A stretch of 47,069 bases of DNA, taken from Spirochaetaceae bacterium. Its GTDB lineage: Bacteria; Spirochaetota; Spirochaetia; DSM-27196; SKKC01. Shown here piece by piece: positions 9,431 through 17,685 of this stretch. A model generated the notes under the pieces. That model did not search any database, was not told the origin of the DNA, and was given only the letters and a program-made list of their open reading frames with translations. The DNA is taken from contig SKXQ01000098.1 of NCBI GenBank assembly GCA_007128315.1, forward strand, positions 1 through 47,069, written 5' to 3'. Within the stretch, counting starts at the first letter, position 1; each line of letters begins with the position of its first letter. A program made the position numbers and the translations under genes.

Positions 9431-9463
9431 AAAAAGCCCGCAGGGCTTGAAGCACCTGCGGGC
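9430..9463 (-). terminator. Rho-independent terminator of the sugar ABC operon
   Basis: A perfect 9-bp stem, GCCCGCAGG (9436-9444) and CCTGCGGGC (9455-9463), with a 10-base loop. Read on the minus strand it is followed by a run of seven U residues (the A-run at 9429-9435 on the plus strand), so it terminates the leftward binding-protein transcript. It may also stall the rightward transcript, but it has no T-run in that direction. Confidence 0.85.
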
Positions 9464-9486
9464 CAGCGTATCCGATTCAGACACTA

Positions 9487-10587
9487 TCAGTCGTAGAGAA
9501 GTCCAGCGATCTCTGCGTCGTCCATGTTGCTCGCATCGTAGAAGCGGGCACCGGTGTCGACATCAGCGACCGACTCGCCGCGATACGCCTGGTAGGCGAG
9601 GCTCACAGCGCGGAAACCGATCTGATAGGGATCCTGGGTGATCGATCCAAGGAAGAATCCCTCCCGGACCGCGTCTTTCTGGGCTGCGCCTGCGTCGAAA
9701 CCGACTGCTACAACACCGGAGAGCCGGTTTGCAAAGTCTGCCCCGTCGTTACTTGCAGCGAGTACACCACGGACGGTTCCTTCATTCGACATGAAGATGC
9801 CGACAATATTGTCGTCGTTCACGCGGCTGAATACCGCGTTCGCCGCCGAGGTGGTATCCTGTGCCGAGCTCGATGCCGGAACAACCATTTCGATCACGAC
9901 AGCACGACCGCTGGTCGGGGTGTCGGCGTCGATGTATGCAGCATTACCGGTGACACGAATATCACTGCGGCTCTTGTTGCTTTCGTTGATGATGAGCTCG
10001 ACCATACGGTCACGGAATCCGCGGCCGCGGCTGAGCAGTGACTCACCGGCTGCGTCCTGGTTCATGACCACGATGCGTACCGGGTTTGACGCGGATGCGT
10101 TGTTGATGGCTCCGACTATCTCGCGGAACATGTGCTCGGCGCCCAGGCCGGCTGCAGCTGCGTTGTCGGTCGATGCGTTGGCAAAGATAGAGCCTTCGGG
10201 TGCATTCGGAACACCTGAGTCAAAACCGATGACCGGAATGTTCCGGCGCATTGCGTCCTCAAGCTGCTCGACGACTGCGTTCGTGTCGAGGGCGGCAAGG
10301 GCGATCGCGACGGGGTTCCGTGCGAGTGCGCTGTTGAGCATCTGCACCTGATCCTGCACATCTGCTTCACTGGCAGGGCCTTCGAAGGTGATCTCTACAC
10401 CTACTTCCACTGCGGCTGCTTCTGCGCCGAGGCGTACCTGCTGCCAGAAGTCGTGTTGTTCACCCTTGGAAACGACGGCGATGTAAGGCACCTCGTCCCG
10501 GGCACCTGCTGCGAACAGCGACGGTGCGAGACCGACGATCAGAACCAGCGTCATTGCAAGAATGACTGCCTTGTTCATTTTTCTCAT
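9487..10587 (-). CDS. Sugar ABC transporter periplasmic binding protein
   Basis: A 366-residue secreted binding protein of the ribose/xylose type (Peripla_BP_4). A signal peptide spans about residues 4-27 (AVILAMTLVLIVGLAPSLFA) with cleavage near AAGARDE. The mature lobes carry IAVVSKGEQHDFW at the start and VAVGFDAG and GSITQDPYQIG in the second lobe. It would capture a monosaccharide and deliver it to the permease encoded just upstream. Start 10587 is chosen over ATG 10578 because AGGAGG lies six bases before it. It is the last gene of an ATPase-permease-binding protein operon and is closed by a strong terminator. The substrate is not readable; the nearby FGGY kinase suggests a pentose. Confidence 0.9.
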   Translation of the reverse strand: MRKMNKAVILAMTLVLIVGLAPSLFAAGARDEVPYIAVVSKGEQHDFWQQVRLGAEAAAVEVGVEITFEGPASEADVQDQVQMLNSALARNPVAIALAALDTNAVVEQLEDAMRRNIPVIGFDSGVPNAPEGSIFANASTDNAAAAGLGAEHMFREIVGAINNASASNPVRIVVMNQDAAGESLLSRGRGFRDRMVELIINESNKSRSDIRVTGNAAYIDADTPTSGRAVVIEMVVPASSSAQDTTSAANAVFSRVNDDNIVGIFMSNEGTVRGVLAASNDGADFANRLSGVVAVGFDAGAAQKDAVREGFFLGSITQDPYQIGFRAVSLAYQAYRGESVADVDTGARFYDASNMDDAEIAGLLYD

Positions 10588-10617
10588 GACATACCTCCTG
10601 TATGTGTTGTCTTCCGT

Positions 10618-11862
10618 TCAGTCCGGGTTATTGGTATTCCCGGACTGTTTCTTCAGCAAATCCTTGAACTCTTTCTCCGCAGCCTTTTCTTCTGCGCGTA
10701 CGCGCTTTGCCTCTTCCCGTTCTTCTCGTTTCAGGCGTGCGTACTCGGCGTTCATTTCTTTCTCGAGTGAGGTTGCGGCTCCCTCGTCTCCGCTTTCGCG
10801 AAGCTCCCGCACTTTCTCAAGCGTCTCGGAGCGATACTTGTCGGCTGCCGTCAGTACGTGCACCTTCGTGGCCCGGTTATTGCGGTACATGTCGAGCAGA
10901 ACCGCGGCGATTACGACCACACCGGTGAAGAAGGTCTGATAATGCGCCTGCAGGCCCATGGAGGGCAGCCCGTTACTCAGGACCGCCATAATAAACACGC
11001 CGATCAGTGTACCGAACACCGATCCTACGCCACCCGAAAGTGAGGTCCCACCGATGACGGCCGCCGCGATCGCGAAAAGTTCAAAACCCTGCCCCTGACT
11101 CGGCATGACGGTCGTATAGGTCGCGGCAAAGGCGATACCGCCGATACCGGCGCAGATACCGGCCACGATGTAGGCCGACATTTCCCACACACGGGTATTG
11201 ACGCCCGAAAGGCGGGCAGCTTCCTTGTTGCTGCCGATGGCGAAAATGTAGCGTCCCATCTTCGTTCGCGTCAGAATCACGTGACAGACGATTACCACAA
11301 GCAGAAGCAGGATTGCGCCGGTCGGGATCGCCTGGTTGTCTTCGGTAATATACTTGAAAAAGTTCCGGAACCATCCGCCAGCGGCACGACGACTCGGAAA
11401 CGCCGCGCTGCGAACATTCGCCACCATGGATCCTATGCCCATGGACGTCATCATGGTACCGAGGGTAACGATAAAGGGTGGCATCTTGACGTAGGCGACC
11501 ATAATCCCGTTGAAGATCCCGTACAAGGTCGCAACGATCATGATCAGGAGCATTGCCTGTTCTATGGGCCAGCCCCAGCGGGTAAAAGCCGTCCCACCGA
11601 TAATCGCCGCCGACATCATGACCGTTCCGACCGAAAGGTCAATTCCACCGGTAATGATGACAAAGGTCACGCCGACCGCGATAAAACCAATGTAATACGA
11701 GGCATCGATGATATTGACGAGGGTCTGATAGGAGAAGAAGTTTCTCCCGAATATCCCGAAATAGATGTACAGGATGACCAGAGCTGACGGGGCGAGGAAG
11801 CGCTGAAGCAGCTTCTGTCGTCTGCGTCGGATGTCTTCGATTTCAATTTCAGTTTTCTGCAT
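10618..11862 (-). CDS. Sugar ABC transporter permease with charged C-terminal tail
   Basis: A 414-residue inner-membrane permease of the RbsC/XylH family (BPD_transp_2). It has about eight to ten helices from residue 28 to about 330, with the family patterns GGIDLSVGTVM, NGIMVAYVKMPPFIVTLGTM and GGTSLSGGVGSVFGTLIGV. The family usually ends soon after the last helix. Here about 80 residues follow, rich in Glu, Lys and Arg (YARLKREEREEAKRVRAEEK), predicted by eye to be a cytoplasmic coiled coil. The start lies inside the ATPase gene (14-base overlap), so the two are coupled. The importer would work with the ATPase at 11849-13390 and the binding protein at 9487-10587. Confidence 0.92.
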   Translation of the reverse strand: MQKTEIEIEDIRRRRQKLLQRFLAPSALVILYIYFGIFGRNFFSYQTLVNIIDASYYIGFIAVGVTFVIITGGIDLSVGTVMMSAAIIGGTAFTRWGWPIEQAMLLIMIVATLYGIFNGIMVAYVKMPPFIVTLGTMMTSMGIGSMVANVRSAAFPSRRAAGGWFRNFFKYITEDNQAIPTGAILLLLVVIVCHVILTRTKMGRYIFAIGSNKEAARLSGVNTRVWEMSAYIVAGICAGIGGIAFAATYTTVMPSQGQGFELFAIAAAVIGGTSLSGGVGSVFGTLIGVFIMAVLSNGLPSMGLQAHYQTFFTGVVVIAAVLLDMYRNNRATKVHVLTAADKYRSETLEKVRELRESGDEGAATSLEKEMNAEYARLKREEREEAKRVRAEEKAAEKEFKDLLKKQSGNTNNPD

Positions 11863-13390
11863 TCGTTGCTACTCCTGTGTCGCGCAAGGTCGCGTAGTGC
11901 ATGATGGACTCCTGGTCTGCGTCTGCAATGTCGAGGATGCCTGTCAGTCTGCCCTCACACATAACAGCGACGCGGTCACTCATGCGAAGAATTTCAGGTA
12001 GTTCAGAGGAGATCATGATAATCGCCTTGCCCTGTTCGGCGAGCGAGTTCATGAGCGTGTAGATTTCGCTCTTTGCACCGACGTCGATCCCACGGGTCGG
12101 TTCATCGAAAATGAGGATATCCGAGTCCTGTATCAGCCATTTGGCGATGACGACTTTCTGCTGGTTCCCACCGGACAGGTTCCGTACGATCTGCTCTATC
12201 GACGGTGTGCGTATGTTGAGCTTCTCGACGTACTCGCGCGTCGCACGCGACACCGCGCCGAACTGTACGAATCCCGCTCTTGAGAATCGATCATACGACG
12301 ACATGACCGAGTTTTCCGATACCGACATCTTGACAGCCAGTCCGTATCGTTTCCTGTCCTCGGAAAGATAGCCTATGCCGTGGCGTACGGCGTCTTCGGG
12401 AGACGTTATATGAGCAGGCTTACCGTGTATCTCGATGTGACCGCTGTCTATTGTATCGGCACCGAACACAGCCCGTGCGGTTTCGGTTCTTCCGGCTCCG
12501 ATCAGGCCTGCGAAGCCGAGGATTTCTCCCCGGTGCAGATCGAAGCTTACGTTCTGTACCATGCGTCCTGCGCTCAGATTGCGTACCCGAAGAACTACAT
12601 CGGCGTCGTCGGATACTCTGCTTGCGTCTTTCGGCTGCTCATAGACCGCTCGCCCTACCATCATTTTGATAATGTCCGCTTTGGACGTGTCCTGCACGTC
12701 ACGGGTGCCTGCGTTCTCACCGTCCCGAAGCACCGTGACCCGGTCGGCGATCTGCTCGATTTCGTCAAGGCGATGTGAAATATGCACCATGGCGACGCCC
12801 TGGCTCGCGAGATCTCTCATGATGCGGAACAGTTCCTCGATCTCGCGGTTGGTCAGAGCTGCGGTCGGCTCGTCGAGTATCAGAATTTGCAGATTGTCGT
12901 TGGCTACAGTCTTGGCGATTTCGACCATCTGCTGCTTACCGACTGAAAGGTCTCCGAGTCGGTCACCTGGATTAATGGTGATGTTGAGACGCTTGAACAG
13001 CTCTGAGGTCCGGCGATTCTGCTTTTTTTCGCTGAGAAAAAGACCTCCAAGCACCGTCGATTCCTGGCCTATATAGACATTCTGGGCGACGGTAAGGTGG
13101 TCCATCATATTCAGTTCCTGATGTATGATGCCGATCCCGAGGTTAAGCGCGTGCTTGGGGTTGCGAGGGTTGAACGGATGTCCGAGATAGGCGATTCCAC
13201 CGGCGTCCTTGTCGTGGATTCCGGTGAGAACTTTCATGAGGGTGGACTTTCCGGCACCATTCTCGCCAACGAGCGCGTGTATTTCCCCGCGTTTCAGGTC
13301 GAAGCTGACCTTCTTGAGTGCTTGTACACCGGTAAAGCTCTTTTCTATGTCGGTCATAGAGAGAATGGTTTCGGCTGATGCAGAACTCAT
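11849..13390 (-). CDS. Sugar ABC transporter ATP-binding protein (two NBDs, RbsA/XylG type)
   Basis: A 513-residue cytoplasmic ATPase with two tandem nucleotide-binding domains. The first has a good Walker A (GENGAGKST, about residue 42), signature LSVGKQQMVEIAK and Walker B LILDEPTAAL. The second has the usual degenerate loop (GLIGAGRTE), signature LSGGNQQKVVIAKWL and LIFDEPTRGID. Length and layout are normal for the RbsA/XylG/MglA group that energises monosaccharide import. It is the first gene of the leftward operon. The ATG at 13390 has only a weak GGAG close to it and no obvious promoter hexamers. It is divergent from the lipoprotein gene across a 168-base gap. Confidence 0.94.
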   Translation of the reverse strand: MSSASAETILSMTDIEKSFTGVQALKKVSFDLKRGEIHALVGENGAGKSTLMKVLTGIHDKDAGGIAYLGHPFNPRNPKHALNLGIGIIHQELNMMDHLTVAQNVYIGQESTVLGGLFLSEKKQNRRTSELFKRLNITINPGDRLGDLSVGKQQMVEIAKTVANDNLQILILDEPTAALTNREIEELFRIMRDLASQGVAMVHISHRLDEIEQIADRVTVLRDGENAGTRDVQDTSKADIIKMMVGRAVYEQPKDASRVSDDADVVLRVRNLSAGRMVQNVSFDLHRGEILGFAGLIGAGRTETARAVFGADTIDSGHIEIHGKPAHITSPEDAVRHGIGYLSEDRKRYGLAVKMSVSENSVMSSYDRFSRAGFVQFGAVSRATREYVEKLNIRTPSIEQIVRNLSGGNQQKVVIAKWLIQDSDILIFDEPTRGIDVGAKSEIYTLMNSLAEQGKAIIMISSELPEILRMSDRVAVMCEGRLTGILDIADADQESIMHYATLRDTGVATNAEN

Positions 13391-13558
13391 GACTCCACAG
13401 TCGCACCACTTCTGAGTCCCGTAAATGGAGTTTTATCCACAGAATGGTGGGGATTCTCCGATAAACACGATATTATTCCTACTGGCGAGATCGCCGTACG
13501 ATTGTGGTGGTGATTTAGAAGGCTTCATGAGACAATGAAGCAATACAGGAGGTGCGAG
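13391..13558. promoter_or_regulatory. Divergent control region with two inverted repeats
   Basis: This 168-base gap separates the leftward sugar ABC operon from the rightward lipoprotein gene. It holds GGCGA-GA-TCGCC at 13484-13495, an operator-like near-palindrome, and GCTTCAT-N6-ATGAAGC at 13522-13541, a 7-bp hairpin just before the AGGAGG ribosome-binding site (13547-13552) of the lipoprotein gene. No convincing -35/-10 pair was found for either direction. A plausible site for the AraC-type regulator is here, but no direct-repeat motif was recognised. Confidence 0.35.
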
Positions 13559-14302
13559 ATGAATAAAAAACTTGCGATTGCACTGGTTGTCGGAGTCGTG
13601 CTGCTCGCCGGATGCGTGACGCCTCCGAGTCTTCAGACGCCACGGCCGATGCCACCCGGAGAGGTGGAGATCGGGGTGCACGGCACCGCGCTGTTTCCGC
13701 CGCGAGTCTATGGCGAGGAGCAGCTGGAAGGCATAGACAACGTACCCGAGTTTCTCGGATCCCCGTCGTTCAGCGCCCGGTTCGGTGTCATCGATAATCT
13801 GGAGCTGGGAGCTACTGTCGGTCCGATTGGTGCGTATGGAATCCTTAAATACGGGATCATGCCCTACGAAAGTCCCCTGCAACTCAGCGTACTCGGTGGA
13901 TACGGCCGCTGGGGTCTGATCTTTATTCCACGTTTTATGCAACCTGAGGACAGCGATGTGCAGCTGAATTTTCCAAGCTGGGACATCGGATTCCTCGCCG
14001 GATACGACGTCATGCCCGAACTCTCGGTGTATGGAGGAGCCCGGCAATACTGGATAGGTCAGGAAGGAGTTCCGCCAATCGGACGACTCGCGCTGACAAA
14101 TGCGATTGTCGGTGTCGAGGTATTTCCGCACAGGCGGATATCTTTTCCCATCGAGCTGAATGTGGGTATAATCAACGCCGTGGATGCCATACTCGGAGCC
14201 CTTGAAAGCTTCGGTGTGGAGGACACGAATTCTGATGACGCTCCGGAGGATGTATACATACTGTGGCCTTCGGTAAATCTGGGACTCACCATTCACTTCT
14301 GA
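13559..14302 (+). CDS. Lipoprotein of unknown function, possibly outer-membrane beta-rich
   Basis: A 247-residue protein with a clear lipoprotein signal: basic start MNKK, hydrophobic core, and lipobox LLAGC with the modified Cys at residue 19. The mature part alternates short hydrophobic and aromatic stretches (SARFGVIDNLELGATVGPIG, LQLSVLGGYGRWGLIFIP, WDIGFLAGYDVMPELSVYGG). That is the pattern of amphipathic beta-strands, so a small beta-barrel or beta-sandwich attached to the outer membrane is possible. No family was recognised. Start 13559 follows AGGAGG at a six-base spacing. The gene ends just before a hairpin/T-run that overlaps the start of the next gene. Confidence 0.75.
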   Translation: MNKKLAIALVVGVVLLAGCVTPPSLQTPRPMPPGEVEIGVHGTALFPPRVYGEEQLEGIDNVPEFLGSPSFSARFGVIDNLELGATVGPIGAYGILKYGIMPYESPLQLSVLGGYGRWGLIFIPRFMQPEDSDVQLNFPSWDIGFLAGYDVMPELSVYGGARQYWIGQEGVPPIGRLALTNAIVGVEVFPHRRISFPIELNVGIINAVDAILGALESFGVEDTNSDDAPEDVYILWPSVNLGLTIHF

Positions 14303-14314
14303 CCTCATGGTTTC

Positions 14315-14360
14315 GGCAGACTGCCCGTGAACGCATGGCAGTCTGCCTGCTGTTTTTTTT
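14315..14360 (+). terminator. Terminator or attenuator hairpin overlapping the next start codon
   Basis: GGCAGACTGCC (14315-14325) pairs perfectly with GGCAGTCTGCC (14337-14347), an 11-bp stem with an 11-base loop, followed five bases later by eight T residues (14353-14360). This is a strong intrinsic terminator for the lipoprotein gene. The proposed ATG of the following diguanylate-cyclase gene (14335-14337) lies in the loop and first stem base, and its signal peptide is encoded across the stem and T-run. It could therefore act as an attenuator for that gene. Confidence 0.8.
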
Positions 14361-16107
14361 CCTAAGCCCGTTTGCATCGCACGCACTCGACCATCCAGCC
14401 GTCGTGCTGGCCTCTTACGCGGAGGTGATGGTTGATGTGAACGGTAATCTCGACTTTAACGACATACTCGAGCTGGAGAACGGTCGTTTCTCCCCGGTGT
14501 CGGGTAACTCGTTCAGGTTCGGGCTTCGTGGGCAGGCATACTGGATACGAGTGCCGACACGGAGGCTTGCCGATGCCGGGCTGATCGACACCGAACGTCC
14601 CGGGGTTCTCGCCTTTGACTATGCGCCCCTGCAGTTTGTCGATGTCTTTTTCCCCACATACGGCACCGGGTCACCAGGCGACGGTGTGACCTACACCAGG
14701 CTGTCCGGGGGATGGGGCTATGCCGGTCGTCGGGATGACCGGGCATTCGTGTTTCCTGTTTTCGCTATGCCCGCTTCTATCGACACCGATTCGGAGATCT
14801 TTGTCCGTGTCGCGTCAGAGCTTTCGGCAAACTTCCGCCTGTTCCTCGCCAGGGACGACGCGTTTCGACGGACCGAGCTCAGCATCATTCTGTTTCTGGG
14901 CCTTGTCACCGGGGTCATGCTCGCCATGGCTCTGTACAATCTTGTGCTCTTTGTAGCGCTTCGCGACCGGACGTATCTGCGGTACCTTTTGTACGTGAGC
15001 GTGATGTTCGCCTATCAGGCTCAGCTTGTCGGGCTTTCGCGCTTCCTGCCGTTCGAGTCTGAGCTGCTGAGTTCGGGCAGTGTGGTGGCGTGGACCTTTG
15101 CCGCGATGATGGCTGCGCTTGCTTTTTCGTGGGGCTTCCTTGCCGTACCGGAAACCGCGAAATCGGTCAGACCGCTGTATTACTTGTTCTGGACGATCAG
15201 TGCTGTCGGACTCGCACTTGTTCTGGCAGGCCGTCTGCGCGAGGCGAACCTGGTCGCTCACGGTGCGGGAATTCTGCTCCCCTTCGTCGGTTTCACGGCG
15301 GCCGGAGTCAGCTACCGGAACGGCAGCCGGGTGTCACTTTACTTCATCGCTGCGTCGACGGTGCTGCTCGTGAGTGTGTTCATTTTCGGGCTCCGGGGAT
15401 ACGGTCTGGTTCCGCACTCGTATCAGCTGACACACGCTTTTTTTGGAGCTGCAGCCCTTGAAGCTCTGCTGTATTCCTTTGCCATGGCAGACCGCCTGCG
15501 AACGCTCCGCCGTGAACATACGGGTCTTGCTCGCAAGGCCCGTGAGCTGAGCGATGAAGCGCTGACCGACGAGCTGACCGGAATGCGAAATCGGCGTTTC
15601 TTCAACAGGGTGTTTCCGTCGGCCGTCGAAAACGCGCGGACTGCCCGCCAGCCGCTCGGACTCGTGTACATCGACGTCGACACCTTCAAGACGCTCAACG
15701 ATACGCATGGTCATGCCTGTGGCGACATGGTTTTACGGGGTCTCGCGATCGCGGTACAGCGAAACCTTCGGAGTTCCGACGTCGCGTGCAGACTCGGGGG
15801 TGACGAGTTCGCGCTGATACTACCGGGAACCGACGCCGGGTCGGGGGCACTGATCGCCGAGCGCATACGCAGTGACTTTCTCGGTCTCTGGTCCGGCGCC
15901 GCACCTCCGCTCGTCGAGGGTTGCGTGGACCCCGACTCAATGGATCTGGACACACAGACGGTGTTCCCGGTGGGAATGGAATGCAGTTTAAGCGTCGGAA
16001 TTACCGAACTGCGGCGCGACGACACGCCCCGGACGCTTCTATCCCGGGGCGACGAGGCCATGTACCGTGCGAAAGTCGATGGCGGCAATCGCGTGTTCAG
16101 CACGTGA
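14335..16107 (+). CDS. 7TMR-DISM membrane sensor with GGDEF diguanylate cyclase
   Basis: A 590-residue membrane enzyme expected to make cyclic di-GMP. A signal peptide (AVCLLFFFLSPFASHA) precedes an extracytoplasmic 7TMR-DISMED2-like beta domain (about residues 20-165). Seven helices follow (about 180-385), then a short linker and a GGDEF domain (about 420-588). The active-site motif is intact (RLGGDEFAL, GGDEF at 488-492). The inhibitory I-site RSSD sits at 479-482, exactly five residues before it, so product inhibition is expected. ATG 14335 is chosen because it begins the signal peptide; a GTG at 14263 would add an uncharacteristic polar leader. No Shine-Dalgarno is visible and the start lies within a terminator-like hairpin. 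Confidence 0.9.
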   Translation: MAVCLLFFFLSPFASHALDHPAVVLASYAEVMVDVNGNLDFNDILELENGRFSPVSGNSFRFGLRGQAYWIRVPTRRLADAGLIDTERPGVLAFDYAPLQFVDVFFPTYGTGSPGDGVTYTRLSGGWGYAGRRDDRAFVFPVFAMPASIDTDSEIFVRVASELSANFRLFLARDDAFRRTELSIILFLGLVTGVMLAMALYNLVLFVALRDRTYLRYLLYVSVMFAYQAQLVGLSRFLPFESELLSSGSVVAWTFAAMMAALAFSWGFLAVPETAKSVRPLYYLFWTISAVGLALVLAGRLREANLVAHGAGILLPFVGFTAAGVSYRNGSRVSLYFIAASTVLLVSVFIFGLRGYGLVPHSYQLTHAFFGAAALEALLYSFAMADRLRTLRREHTGLARKARELSDEALTDELTGMRNRRFFNRVFPSAVENARTARQPLGLVYIDVDTFKTLNDTHGHACGDMVLRGLAIAVQRNLRSSDVACRLGGDEFALILPGTDAGSGALIAERIRSDFLGLWSGAAPPLVEGCVDPDSMDLDTQTVFPVGMECSLSVGITELRRDDTPRTLLSRGDEAMYRAKVDGGNRVFST

Positions 16108-16128
16108 TTGTCGCCCCGTCAGAAGTCC

Positions 16129-17613
16129 TTACTCTCCCTGCCCGAGTGAAAACCCCCGATCTCCGTCAAAGAGATACAGATTTTCCGTCTTGATTACGTC
16201 TATACCCGCTTCGACGGCGGCGCCGAGCAGATTCACGATTGCTTCCGGATCGACAGGCGTGTAGGAAGCCCCTGTGTCCGGCGCATCCGATGCGACGAGT
16301 CGGCATCTCCAGTGGTCGGTCAGGAATGTCTCCGGGAAGCCTTCAGGGTAGACTTTCACTCCGCGGTTCGTGATCATTTTTAACTTGAGCGACCCACCCG
16401 CAGCCGTAGCGAGTTTTTCGATGCCTTTCCCGATCGTGTCGGCCGACATGGGATCGCCGACCCAGTCGACGAAGACGTCCACACCAACAAGGGTTTTGGT
16501 GCTCTGCTGCCGGTCGTAGCCCGGAACCGAAATGCGCGTGTCGCGGGAGGTGTCGATGCTCCAGGGCCGCAGGCGTTTTGGCACCCGTCCCAGGCGTTCG
16601 ACAATGGCATCCGAAAACTCGTCGGTACTCGCGAGATGGGTGCTGTGTCCGGGCCGGTAAATGTCGGCCGTATGAATCCCCGCCTCGAGGGTGGAAAGCC
16701 ACGCATTGTGTATGGTCTCTGCAATCGCAGGGCGACCGATATGTACGAGCATCTGCAGGGCGCCGTTCAGAAGGCCGCTCGGGTTGGCGCGATTTGTACC
16801 GGCAATATCCGGTGCCGAGCCGTGAATGGCTTCGAACATGGATACCTCTGTGCCGATATTTGCACTGCCCGCCATCCCTACCGAGCCGCTGACCTCGGCA
16901 ACGACGTCCGAGATAATGTCACCATACAGGTTCGTCGTGACGATCACGTCGTATCGCTCGGGTGCGGTGGCAACGCGGGCGGTTCCGATATCGATGATCT
17001 GCTGACTGGCCTCGATCTCCGGATACTCCGTCCTGATCTCATCGAACACATCATGGAAAAGCCCGTCCGTCACCTTCATGATGTTGTCCTTTATCATGCA
17101 GGTTACCTTCTTCCGGTCGTAGTTTCGCGCGTATTCGAAGGCGTAGCGAATAATACGTTCGCTGCCGGGGCGGGTGATCAGTTTCAGGCACTGCGTCACG
17201 TCGTGCGTCTGCCGGTGTTCGATACCGGCGTACAAGTCTTCCTCGTTCTCCCGTATGATGACGAGATCCATATCCGGGTAGTGCGTTTCCACGTAGGGGT
17301 TGAATGCCTGCACCGGTCGCACATTCGCGAAGAGTCCGAGCGATTTCCGTATCGTTACATTCAGGCTTTTGTATCCGCCACCCTGCGGTGTCGTGATCGG
17401 TGCCTTGAGGAGGATCTTCGTGCGCCGTATCGAATCCCACGCGCTCTGTTCAATGCCCGAGGAATTACCGGCAAGATACACTTTCTCGCCTATGTCGATA
17501 AATTCCGGGGCTATGCCTGCCTCAGCTGCTTCAAGAACCCGCAGGACAGCGTCCATGATTTCAGGACCAATTCCATCTCCGCGTGCCACTGTAATCGGTA
17601 TGTGTGCGCTCAT
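16129..17613 (-). CDS. icd: Isocitrate dehydrogenase (long form with extra C-terminal domain)
   Basis: A 494-residue TCA-cycle enzyme that converts isocitrate to 2-oxoglutarate with reduction of NAD(P). The isocitrate/isopropylmalate dehydrogenase core covers residues 1-340 (GDGIGPEI, substrate loop NVTIRKSLGLFANVRP, RENEEDLYAGIEH, KDNIMKVTDGLF, NLYGDIISD, HGSAPDIAG). An extra domain of about 150 residues follows, as in the roughly 480-500 residue enzymes of Thermus and Rickettsia. The coenzyme is not certain from reading alone. There is no Shine-Dalgarno; TATACT on the minus strand (17624-17629) ends ten bases before the ATG, suggesting a nearly leaderless transcript. It is divergent from the CNNM gene. 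Confidence 0.88.
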   Translation of the reverse strand: MSAHIPITVARGDGIGPEIMDAVLRVLEAAEAGIAPEFIDIGEKVYLAGNSSGIEQSAWDSIRRTKILLKAPITTPQGGGYKSLNVTIRKSLGLFANVRPVQAFNPYVETHYPDMDLVIIRENEEDLYAGIEHRQTHDVTQCLKLITRPGSERIIRYAFEYARNYDRKKVTCMIKDNIMKVTDGLFHDVFDEIRTEYPEIEASQQIIDIGTARVATAPERYDVIVTTNLYGDIISDVVAEVSGSVGMAGSANIGTEVSMFEAIHGSAPDIAGTNRANPSGLLNGALQMLVHIGRPAIAETIHNAWLSTLEAGIHTADIYRPGHSTHLASTDEFSDAIVERLGRVPKRLRPWSIDTSRDTRISVPGYDRQQSTKTLVGVDVFVDWVGDPMSADTIGKGIEKLATAAGGSLKLKMITNRGVKVYPEGFPETFLTDHWRCRLVASDAPDTGASYTPVDPEAIVNLLGAAVEAGIDVIKTENLYLFDGDRGFSLGQGE

Positions 17614-17623
17614 AATGAACGGT

Positions 17624-17629
17624 AGTATA
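17624..17629 (-). promoter_or_regulatory. -10 element of the isocitrate dehydrogenase gene
   Basis: On the minus strand TATACT ends ten bases before the ATG, leaving room for a leader of only about three bases. The -35 region is poor in consensus. Confidence 0.4.
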
Positions 17630-17685
17630 CGGGGTACGGGAAATCGGGAAAACCGGGTTGTCGAAACGATGATGGAGGGATGACT

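Noticed and set aside
13433..14386. 317-codon minus-strand open frame across the lipoprotein gene
   Set aside because: The plus-strand gene has a ribosome-binding site, signal peptide and lipobox; the minus frame also crosses the terminator hairpin.
16636..17625. 329-codon plus-strand open frame opposite isocitrate dehydrogenase
   Set aside because: Shadow of icd, whose catalytic motifs are all intact on the other strand.
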